Of a stretch of 64,000 nt of DNA, positions 50,130-56,696 are shown piece after piece (positions within the stretch are counted from its first letter, which is position 1; each line of letters starts with the position of its first letter). The notes below the pieces were generated by a model. The model was not told where the DNA came from, made no database searches, and saw only the letters and a list, made by a program, of their open reading frames with translations. The position numbers were made by a program, and so were the translations under genes. The stretch is from a bacterium (GTDB taxonomy: Bacteria > Electryoneota > RPQS01 > DYHQ01): assembly GCA_030622545.1 (NCBI GenBank), contig JAUXGA010000008.1, positions 66,321-130,320 of the forward strand. The letters are read 5' to 3'.

Positions 50130-51338
50130 CTACCGATCCACTTCCCCTAAGACAATATCAATCGAACCTAAAATAGAAACGATGTCCGCAATCATCGCTC
50201 CGACACCGATTTCAGGAATAGCCGACAGCGACGTAAAACAATTGGAACGGCATTTCACCCGATACGGAATCTGTTTCCCATCCGAAACAACATAATATCC
50301 GAGTTCGCCGCGCGGCGCTTCCGTGCGCATATACACTTCGCCTTCGGGTATCTTGCGGAAATTCTTCGGAATGGCTTCTTTCACATCTCCTTCAGGCAAA
50401 CGGTCGAGCGCTTGTCGAATGATGCGGGTGCTCTGTTCCATCTCGCGAATCCGCACCATATACCTGTCCCAGCAATCTCCGACAGTGCCTTTTTCTCCGG
50501 TACCGATACAGACATCGAAATCGTAATTTTCATAGCCGCTGTAGGGTTCCGTCTTGCGCAAATCCCAGGCAAGTCCTGAGCCGCGCACGTTCGGCCCTGT
50601 CGCACCGTAAGCGATGGCCTGCTTCGCTGTCATCACTCCGATATCCGCCGAGCGGTCGATAAAAATCTGGTTAAAACTGTACAAGTTGTTGTATTCGTCG
50701 ATATTAGGCAGGAAGTAATCGCAGAAATCGCGGCACTTCTCGACCCAGCCCGGCGGCAAATCGTGAGACAGACCACCTATCCAGATATAATTGTAGAGCA
50801 GACGGGCTCCGCAGACATCTTCAAATAAATCAACAATACGTTCGCGCTCACGAAACGCATAGAGGAACGGCGTGAAAGCTCCGGTATCCAGCGCATAGGT
50901 GCCGAACGATACAAGGTGAGACGCGATGCGATTGAGTTCGGCCATAATGACGCGAATCGTCTGCACGCGCTCATTCACCTCGATGCCCATAATCTTTTCC
51001 ACCGCCAGCGCAAAACCGAGGTTGTTGTTCATCGAGGCGAGATAGTCAAGCCGGTCGGTATAGGGGATGACCTGATTGTAAGGAATGGATTCGGCAATCT
51101 TTTCAAAACAGCGATGCAGATACCCGATATGGGGCGTGATTTTAACAACGACTTCGCCATCGGTCAGCAGTTCGAATCGCAGCACGCCGTGTGTCGAAGG
51201 ATGCTGAGGCCCCATATTGAGGATCATATGATCCCCTTCAATAATGTCCACCTCTGCCGCTCGGGAACCGAGCAGCTTAGACCGGTCAGGGCCCAGCGGA
51301 ATATCCATCTCCCGCATCGTTAAATTTTCTTTTTCCAT
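50130..51338 (-). CDS. nuoD: NADH-quinone oxidoreductase subunit D
   Basis: The 402-residue subunit shows MILNMGPQHPSTHGVLRFELLTDGE, HIGYLHRCFEKIAE, YTDRLDYLASMNNNLGFALAVEKIMGI, and the closing SLSAIPEIGVGAMIADIVSILGSIDIVLGEVDR. These form the quinone-binding pocket with NuoB. It is a separate gene from nuoC (no CD fusion). It begins 39 bp after nuoC. Confidence 0.97.
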   Translation of the reverse strand: MEKENLTMREMDIPLGPDRSKLLGSRAAEVDIIEGDHMILNMGPQHPSTHGVLRFELLTDGEVVVKITPHIGYLHRCFEKIAESIPYNQVIPYTDRLDYLASMNNNLGFALAVEKIMGIEVNERVQTIRVIMAELNRIASHLVSFGTYALDTGAFTPFLYAFRERERIVDLFEDVCGARLLYNYIWIGGLSHDLPPGWVEKCRDFCDYFLPNIDEYNNLYSFNQIFIDRSADIGVMTAKQAIAYGATGPNVRGSGLAWDLRKTEPYSGYENYDFDVCIGTGEKGTVGDCWDRYMVRIREMEQSTRIIRQALDRLPEGDVKEAIPKNFRKIPEGEVYMRTEAPRGELGYYVVSDGKQIPYRVKCRSNCFTSLSAIPEIGVGAMIADIVSILGSIDIVLGEVDR

Positions 51339-51377
51339 CGGTTGAATATATCTATTGATTCGTATTAACAGAAACGA

Positions 51378-51887
51378 TTATTCCCAGTCCAAAACCGGGG
51401 AATCTTTCAAGTTGTCGTATGCCACTTTCAGTCCCTGATATTCCTCAGGAGCCTGATAGTCCTTGCGCAGGGGGTGGCCTTCCCAATCGTCCGGCAACAG
51501 GATGCGCCGCGGATCAGGGTGGTTTAAAAATTCGACTCCCACAAGGTCATAGGCTTCGCGCTCATGCCATTCGGCGGTGCGCCAGATATGTGACACGGTC
51601 GGAACCTGCGGCTTTTCACCCGGCAACGACACTTTTAGCACCGTGCGATGGTTGTGCGTCATCGAATGGATATGATACACCACCTCGAAGCTCCCCTGCC
51701 GATCCACCGCCGAAAGACACATCAGGGAATCGAAACTGAGCTCGGAGTTGTCCTTCAGGTATGCGGCGATATCGGTGATGCGTTCCGCCGGAACCCGAAC
51801 CGCCGACTCCGGTTTCGTCTCGACAAGTTCGAAACTCACATCGGGAAATTTCTTCTGTAAGGCTTGTAAAACTTCTTCTGTCGTCAT
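51378..51887 (-). CDS. nuoC: NADH-quinone oxidoreductase subunit C
   Basis: The 169-residue protein has the 30-kDa subunit signature: SHIWRTAEWHEREAYDLVGVEFLNHPDPRRILLPDDWEGHPLRKDY. It is part of the peripheral arm. Upstream (51888-51975) stands a palindrome and then, in place of nuoB, two exported-protein genes. Confidence 0.96.
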   Translation of the reverse strand: MTTEEVLQALQKKFPDVSFELVETKPESAVRVPAERITDIAAYLKDNSELSFDSLMCLSAVDRQGSFEVVYHIHSMTHNHRTVLKVSLPGEKPQVPTVSHIWRTAEWHEREAYDLVGVEFLNHPDPRRILLPDDWEGHPLRKDYQAPEEYQGLKVAYDNLKDSPVLDWE

Positions 51888-51937
51888 TGTATTATCGTTA
51901 TATTAACTGCGGTGATGTAGGACGCGGCGAGTCGTAG

Positions 51938-51957
51938 GGACAAGGCCTGCCTTGTCC
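51938..51957. repeat. Palindrome inside the nuo cluster
   Basis: GGACAAGGC-CT-GCCTTGTCC is a perfect 9-bp inverted repeat between nuoC and the exported-protein gene. No T-run. It looks like a small REP-type element. Confidence 0.6.
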
Positions 51958-51975
51958 GTTTGTTGCCCGTCTGCG

Positions 51976-52626
51976 TTAAGGTTTTTCGGGTAGCAGCGCT
52001 CCCTGACGCTCTAATTGAACCATTGTCAGATTCACCAAATCCGCAAGCGTGGAGACCTGATTGATGTTCAACTCTCTATCGTGGGCTTCCTGCTGCGAAG
52101 TTTCAGGAAAATGAAGCTCGATATGCTGCACCGTGCCCTGTTGCCGAAAGAGGATTTCCCACGCGCTTTTGCCGAGGAAAAAGATTTGCGTATCGGTTCG
52201 ATTCGATGTCCGCATCCCTTCGGCTGTCTTCACAAGGTAGCGAAGCGCTTCCTCGAACGGCGCGAGTTCATCGACGTCAAGTATCGCGAATGCTAAAGGC
52301 TTGTCTTGCCCCTTCAGCACGAGATTCGCACCGAAATAGCGAGTCGTGTCGCCGGGCTCGAACGCCATGTCGGTGTAAAGTTCCACCGCTTCAAGCGTCT
52401 TTGCCTGAGCTTTGCCAAAGGGGAATTTGCGGTGGCTGCGTTCCGAGAGCGGCACACTTCCGACGAAAGTGCAATTGCGAAACATCGTGCGACCCGGCGT
52501 CTGCAGCTCCCATTCATAGTCTGTTGCCGGTTCGATGTCCTGAGCCAGCGACAAAGCGGTCATGAACAGAAGAACTGCAAGTACCACAGCGCTTCCGATA
52601 CCTCCCTTACTTCTTCCGCTTATCAT
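51976..52626 (-). CDS. Exported protein of unknown function, nuo cluster
   Basis: The 216-residue product has a signal peptide ending ALSLA|QDIEP. The mature part (MFRNCTFVGSVPLSERSHRKFPFGKAQAK, FAILDVDELAPFEEALRYLVKTAEGMR, TDTQIFFLGKSAWEILFRQQG) shows mixed alpha/beta content and no known motif. Its 5' end overlaps the preceding exported-protein gene by 20 bp. The pair lies between nuoB and nuoC on the same strand. It is probably periplasmic or secreted, which makes a direct role in the cytoplasmic arm of complex I unlikely. Confidence 0.75.
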   Translation of the reverse strand: MISGRSKGGIGSAVVLAVLLFMTALSLAQDIEPATDYEWELQTPGRTMFRNCTFVGSVPLSERSHRKFPFGKAQAKTLEAVELYTDMAFEPGDTTRYFGANLVLKGQDKPLAFAILDVDELAPFEEALRYLVKTAEGMRTSNRTDTQIFFLGKSAWEILFRQQGTVQHIELHFPETSQQEAHDRELNINQVSTLADLVNLTMVQLERQGALLPEKP

Positions 52627-53029
52627 AATTCTGGTGCTGCCAGCAATAACGCGAGCCTTTCTTGGCTCGGCGTGTGCAGCGTGTTCCCTTCAGGGTAATC
52701 GCTTCGCACTGGTGAAATTCCGAAGATTCTTCCTGAACGGCACTCACGTTTGGAGAGACTGTATCAGGCGGAGCATACTTCAGTGCCGTCGATACACGCA
52801 CCCAGCCTTCGACAGAGATTTTCGCCCAGCTCGCGACGGTGTCCAGAATCTGAACGCGCGCTCCGGGAATCATCGTCCCGACCACCGGACCGCAGGGAAT
52901 CGCCCATAACGTATCGGACTGAACGCTGCTTTCCTGCGGCGTTATCAGGCTATCCGGAAGCGCACCGCCTTGCTGAGCCAGAACACTTCCCGCGATGATG
53001 AGAATTAGTAATACGCGATACAGGATCAC
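52607..53029 (-). CDS. Exported SH3-like protein with Cys/His C-terminal motif
   Basis: The 140-residue product has a signal peptide ending GSVLA|QQGG. Residues from about 45 to 85 (WAIPCGPVVGTMIPGARVQILDTVASWAKISVEGWVRVSTAL) are a bacterial SH3-type domain, often a cell-wall binder. The C-terminus has CEAITLKGTRCTRRAKKGSRYCWQHQ, a short Cys3-His motif found in other bacterial proteins and suited to binding zinc. It sits 6 bp after nuoB. The combination is odd, and function is unknown. Confidence 0.75.
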   Translation of the reverse strand: MILYRVLLILIIAGSVLAQQGGALPDSLITPQESSVQSDTLWAIPCGPVVGTMIPGARVQILDTVASWAKISVEGWVRVSTALKYAPPDTVSPNVSAVQEESSEFHQCEAITLKGTRCTRRAKKGSRYCWQHQNYDKRKK

Positions 53030-53035
53030 GGAAAA

Positions 53036-53536
53036 TTACGCTTGCTTGGCCGGTCTTGCAAGCACCTTTTCTTTCATGATAACTTTTTCACGCAGTTCCA
53101 GAAGACCCGCGACGAGAGCTTCCGGCCTCGGCGGACAACCCGGCACATAAACATCCACCGGGACAATCTGATCCACGCCCTTGACCACGCTATAGCCGCG
53201 CTGCCAATAAGGTCCTCCGCAAATCGCGCACGAACCCATCGCGATGACCCATTTCGGTTCCGCCATCTGATGATAAATGCGCTTAAGCCGGGAAGCCATT
53301 TTCAATGTGACTGTTCCCGAAACGATCATCAGGTCCGCCTGACGCGGACTGGGACGGAAGAAGGTGCCGAAGCGATCCAAATCATAGCGCGAAGCCCCCG
53401 TGCACATCATCTCGATAGCGCAACAGGCAAGTCCGAACGTGACCACCCAAAGAGAACGCGAGCGGCCCCAGTCGAAAACCTTATCAACGGATGTAATGAT
53501 AATATTGTCGCCGAAGCGACCTTCAAGGATACCCAT
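53036..53536 (-). CDS. nuoB: NADH-quinone oxidoreductase subunit B (cluster N2)
   Basis: The 166-residue protein has the N2-cluster cysteines in [23 protein letters not shown] and [12 protein letters not shown]. It receives electrons last before quinone. It begins 19 bp after nuoA. Confidence 0.97.
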   Translation of the reverse strand: MGILEGRFGDNIIITSVDKVFDWGRSRSLWVVTFGLACCAIEMMCTGASRYDLDRFGTFFRPSPRQADLMIVSGTVTLKMASRLKRIYHQMAEPKWVIAMGSCAICGGPYWQRGYSVVKGVDQIVPVDVYVPGCPPRPEALVAGLLELREKVIMKEKVLARPAKQA

Positions 53537-53555
53537 AATCGCTGCTTAGAAAAGT

Positions 53556-53978
53556 TTAATTCCGAAGATTATCAGGAGTTAGCGGCGTTTCTGCCGAGGA
53601 TTCTGTTTCTTTCTCAGGCAAACGAATCCACTCGAGATCCCCCTTCGCCCAGACATACGCCAGACCAGTCAGCAGAATCACAAGAAAAATCGCCATCTCA
53701 AGCCATGCCCAAAAGCCAAGATGCCGATAGACAATCGCCCAAGGGTAAAGAAAAACCACCTCGACATCGAAGATGATGAAAATCAACGCGATGATATAAA
53801 AGCGGCTGTTGAATCGAATCCACGAAGAACCCTCGGCGACTTCGCCACATTCATAGGTCGAGTTTTTGGCAGGATTCGGCCGGTGCGGAGCGATCAGGCT
53901 GGAGAAAAAGAGGATGACTAAAACCAGACCGCCCGCTGCAAGTAAAAATAGAATGACAGGAAAAAAAGAACCGAACAT
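53556..53978 (-). CDS. nuoA: NADH-quinone oxidoreductase subunit A
   Basis: The 140-residue protein has three helices and the conserved block [44 protein letters not shown]. It is the first nuo gene, behind a promoter at 54049-54076 and an AGGG ribosome-binding site. Confidence 0.96.
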   Translation of the reverse strand: MFGSFFPVILFLLAAGGLVLVILFFSSLIAPHRPNPAKNSTYECGEVAEGSSWIRFNSRFYIIALIFIIFDVEVVFLYPWAIVYRHLGFWAWLEMAIFLVILLTGLAYVWAKGDLEWIRLPEKETESSAETPLTPDNLRN

Positions 53979-54048
53979 GTAGGTGCCCTAAGAAAAAGAG
54001 CAAAGGTGAAGGATTGCGATTGATTTATGAGGGACAATGTTTGCAATT

Positions 54049-54076
54049 AATATAGGAAATTTTTCTCAAAATGCAA
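54049..54076 (-). promoter_or_regulatory. Promoter for the nuo cluster
   Basis: On the minus strand TTGCAT (54076-54071), 16 bp, TATATT (54054-54049). The start should lie near 54042, about 65 bp before the nuoA ATG. Confidence 0.65.
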
Positions 54077-54121
54077 CTCCAAATTCAGGAACCTGATGAC
54101 TTTATTTTTGTGAAATTTTTC

Positions 54122-54150
54122 TTGACTCTAACTGAAATTTTTTGTATATT
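54122..54150 (+). promoter_or_regulatory. Promoter of a candidate small RNA
   Basis: TTGACT (54122-54127), 17 bp, TATATT (54145-54150), divergent from the nuo promoter. Confidence 0.75.
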
Positions 54151-54156
54151 ACACGT

Positions 54157-54322
54157 GAAACATGGTGCAAACTCGCTCAAGAAGCAGGCAGTTTCGCATC
54201 GTATTTCTTTTTTAACAAATACTTACACTTCGCACTTATTCCTTTTTTCAAGCTTTGCGAAACTGGGGGATTTGTTGCGCCGAGGATTTCCCTCCCTTGT
54301 CCTCGGCGCAGTTTTGTTTTTT
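54157..54322 (+). ncRNA. Candidate small RNA, about 166 nt
   Basis: This unit has its own promoter (54122) and its own intrinsic terminator (54276-54322). Inside, CAGTTTCGC (54189-54197) and GCGAAACTG (54257-54265) are perfectly complementary over 9 bp and close a U-rich loop that contains GTATTT/AAATAC. No plausible protein is encoded: ORFs 54071..54331 and 54142..54324 have no ribosome-binding site, start before or at the promoter, and run through the terminator. The size (160-170 nt) is in the range of 6S RNA, but I cannot confirm the 6S shape. It could also be a regulatory RNA tied to respiration, as it diverges from nuo. Confidence 0.6.
54276..54322 (+). terminator. Terminator of the candidate small RNA
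   Basis: TGCGCCGAGGA and TCCTCGGCGCA form a perfect 11-bp stem, followed by GTTTTGTTTTTT. Confidence 0.9.
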
Positions 54323-54391
54323 AAGGACTAAAGAGGAATCTTTCCTCATCGGCTCGCCTTAATTTTTTTACTGAATTGATGAACTCTTGAT

Positions 54392-54422
54392 GCCTCCGCA
54401 CTCTTGTGGAGGCTTTTCTTTT
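54392..54422 (+). terminator. Second tandem terminator
   Basis: GCCTCCGC and GTGGAGGC form an 8-bp stem (one G-U), then TTTTCTTTT. It lies 70 bp after the first terminator, with a GAGGA/TCCTC hairpin between them, so it may end a read-through or a second short RNA. Confidence 0.75.
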
Positions 54423-54485
54423 GCTTGGAATCTCCTCCAATCTTTCCTATATTTAAATGATGGTATTTGCAATCACCTCGTAGGG

Positions 54486-54540
54486 TTGGTGTCTGTGACC
54501 CGACCGCGAGAACGACAGACGGGCCTGTCACAACACCAGC
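54486..54540. repeat. Imperfect palindrome upstream of mutY
   Basis: TTGGTGTCTGTGACCCG pairs imperfectly with CGGGCCTGTCACAACACCA, around a GA-rich centre. REP- or MITE-like. Confidence 0.4.
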
Positions 54541-54557
54541 TTCCAAAATAATACTAC

Positions 54558-54576
54558 CCGCGACCTCCGGTCGCGG
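54558..54576. repeat. REP-like palindrome, copy 2
   Basis: CCGCGACC-TCC-GGTCGCGG, 9 bp before the mutY ATG. Same arms as at 27498 and 61065. Confidence 0.75.
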
Positions 54577-54585
54577 ATATCGATA

Positions 54586-55686
54586 ATGCCAGACAATAAA
54601 CCCATACCACTCGCCGCGCTCCGAAAGCTGCTGAAATGGTATCGCACCAACAAGCGAGAATTGCCGTGGCGAGGCACAACGGAGCCTTATGCCGTCTGGG
54701 TCTCTGAAGTCATGCTTCAGCAAACTCAGGTTAAAACGGTAAAACCGTACTACGAACGCTGGATGCAGCGGTTCCCGAGTGTCGCGGTTCTCGCTGAAGC
54801 ATCACTAAATGACGTGCTGAAACTTTGGGAAGGTTGCGGCTATTACGCGCGAGCTCGCAACCTGCACCGCGCCGCTGTTCAGATTGTCAGCCAAAACAAT
54901 GGACAGTTGCCGAAAAGCGCTGCGTTGCTTCAAAAGCTGCCCGGTATCGGGCCTTATACTTCCGCCGCGATTGCTTCGATAGCTTTCGATCAGGCGGTGC
55001 CTGTTCTTGACGGAAACGTCGAACGAGTGTTATGCCGTTTACTCCTTGAAAGGCGGCTTTTTAAAACCACCGCCGTGCAAAAAAGATTGCGACGAACCGC
55101 CGAAGAAATCATGGATTCGCTCGGCTCCCAAATGGGCACACCAGGAGAGCTGAATCAGGCGATGATGGAACTCGGCGCAAATGTCTGCACCGTGCGAGCG
55201 CCACAATGTAAAATCTGTCCGTTGAAATCCGTTTGTCGCGGGCACCAGAAACTCGCCGACCCGGGAGTGTTGCCGCGCCGAAAAAAATCAAAGCCGCTCC
55301 CGCATTACGATATCACCGCGGCTATTATCAAACGCCGGGGTAAAATTCTGATCACTCAGAGGCCGCACGGTGGGATGCTCGGAGGTTTATGGGAATTTCC
55401 GGGCGGCAAACAAGAAAAGGGCGAGTCACTCGAAACGTGTTTGGCGCGGGAAATCCGTGAAGAATTGGATGTTGATATTGCCGTAGGAAAGCTCTTTCAA
55501 TCGGTGAAACACAGCTACTCTCATTTTCGCATTACACTTCACGCGTTTTCATGCACGCTTCCTCGCGGACGCATCCGAAAACTCGGCGTTACCGCTTTCC
55601 GCTGGACAACGCCGCACGAGTTTTCGAAATTCGCTTTTCCAAAAGCGGACCGTGTTATCATCGAGAAAATCCTTAGAAGAGCATAG
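54586..55686 (+). CDS. mutY: A/G-specific adenine DNA glycosylase
   Basis: MutY removes adenine opposite 8-oxoguanine. The 366-residue protein has RELPWRGTTEPYAVWVSEVMLQQTQVKTV, the helix-hairpin-helix KLPGIGPYTSAAIASIAF followed by the catalytic Asp in VPVLDGNVERVL, and the cluster cysteines CTVRAPQCKICPLKSVC. A C-terminal NUDIX-like domain (WEFPGGKQEKGESLETCLAREIREELDVDI) recognises 8-oxoG. The order and length are standard. A REP-like palindrome covers its likely ribosome-binding region, which may limit translation. Confidence 0.96.
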   Translation: MPDNKPIPLAALRKLLKWYRTNKRELPWRGTTEPYAVWVSEVMLQQTQVKTVKPYYERWMQRFPSVAVLAEASLNDVLKLWEGCGYYARARNLHRAAVQIVSQNNGQLPKSAALLQKLPGIGPYTSAAIASIAFDQAVPVLDGNVERVLCRLLLERRLFKTTAVQKRLRRTAEEIMDSLGSQMGTPGELNQAMMELGANVCTVRAPQCKICPLKSVCRGHQKLADPGVLPRRKKSKPLPHYDITAAIIKRRGKILITQRPHGGMLGGLWEFPGGKQEKGESLETCLAREIREELDVDIAVGKLFQSVKHSYSHFRITLHAFSCTLPRGRIRKLGVTAFRWTTPHEFSKFAFPKADRVIIEKILRRA

Positions 55687-55731
55687 TCCATAGCTTCGAA
55701 TTAATTTGAAGATTTCTATATAGGTGTTCCC

Positions 55732-56532
55732 ATGTTGAAAAAATCTGTTATCACCCGCAGCTTTCTTGGCGTTGTTTTCCTTGCGCTGGGCATTGCCGCC
55801 TGCTACACGAATCCGGAAACCGGTCGCCGCGCGATGATTCTTTTTTCGACCAAACAAGAAGCGGCGTTAGGATTTTCGGCCTTTGCCGAGCTTAAAAGAG
55901 AAAAGCCTATCTCGACAAATCCCGAGCAGACTGAGTTGGTGCGACGCGTTGGTAATCGAATTTCGTCCGTGGTGGAACTCCCACATGCCGAATGGGAATT
56001 CGTCGCTTTCAAGGATGACGAAATACCTAACGCGTTCTGCCTGCCGGGAGGGAAAGTCGGCATCTACACCGGAATATTGCCCTTCACGCAGGATGAAGCA
56101 GGACTGGCGATGGTGATGGGGCATGAAGTCGCCCACGCGGTTGCGCGGCACGGCGGCGAGCGAATGAGTCAGCAATTGCTGGTAGGATTAGGCGGAATCG
56201 GGCTGGCGGTCGCGATGCGAGAAAAACCCGCTGAAACGCAGGCGCTTGCGTTGGTCGCGTACGGTGTGGCCACCACCGTCGGAGTTATCCTGCCCTACAG
56301 CCGCAAACATGAACTTGAAGCCGATTATATGGGATTGAAATTCATGGCGAAGGCGGGCTACGACCCGCGAGCGGGTGTCGAATTCTGGCGGCGTTTTAAA
56401 GCGTACAGCGACCAACGCGGCGGCAAACCGCCCGAATTCCTGTCAACGCATCCCCTCGACGACCGCCGCATCCGCGAGATGGAAAAACACATGCCCGAAG
56501 CGATGGAAATTTACCGCCGAAGCCAAGGATAA
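55732..56532 (+). CDS. M48-family zinc metalloprotease lipoprotein
   Basis: The 266-residue protein has a signal peptide with a lipobox-like GIAAC (Cys24), then YTNPETGRRAMILFSTKQEAALG, typical of LoiP/YcaL-like lipoproteins. The zinc motif is GHEVAHAVARHGGERMSQ, followed by LPYSRKHELEADYMGLKFM, which supplies the third ligand. The end STHPLDDRRIREMEKHMPEA is also typical. It should work in envelope protein quality control. It starts 45 bp after mutY. Confidence 0.92.
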   Translation: MLKKSVITRSFLGVVFLALGIAACYTNPETGRRAMILFSTKQEAALGFSAFAELKREKPISTNPEQTELVRRVGNRISSVVELPHAEWEFVAFKDDEIPNAFCLPGGKVGIYTGILPFTQDEAGLAMVMGHEVAHAVARHGGERMSQQLLVGLGGIGLAVAMREKPAETQALALVAYGVATTVGVILPYSRKHELEADYMGLKFMAKAGYDPRAGVEFWRRFKAYSDQRGGKPPEFLSTHPLDDRRIREMEKHMPEAMEIYRRSQG

Positions 56533-56544
56533 AGATAACGCCGA

Positions 56545-56564
56545 GGCAGATCCCCTGATCTGCC
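56545..56564. repeat. Palindrome after the M48 gene
   Basis: GGCAGATC-CCCT-GATCTGCC is perfect over 8 bp per arm. No T-run follows; REP-like. Confidence 0.55.
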
Positions 56565-56590
56565 CGGAATGTTGACTTGTAGAATGCTGT

Positions 56591-56673
56591 TGTAGGGGCA
56601 CTCCCGCGTGTGTGCCCGTGAGCACATCCATGTATCCGAGAACGGGCGGACACGTGGGTCCGCCCCTACACCT
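56591..56673. repeat. Long imperfect palindrome (MITE/REP-like)
   Basis: TGTAGGGGC at the left and GCCCCTACA at the right end bound an 83-bp imperfect hairpin (CCCGCGTGTGTGCCCG against CGGGCGGACACGTGGG). It is the kind of non-coding dispersed element seen in many environmental bacteria. Confidence 0.55.
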
Positions 56674-56696
56674 CGTCATAACAAAAGGAGATTGCC

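Noticed and set aside
54071-54331. 86-residue plus-strand ORF
   Set aside because: It starts upstream of the promoter, has no ribosome-binding site and runs through an intrinsic terminator; the region fits a small RNA better.
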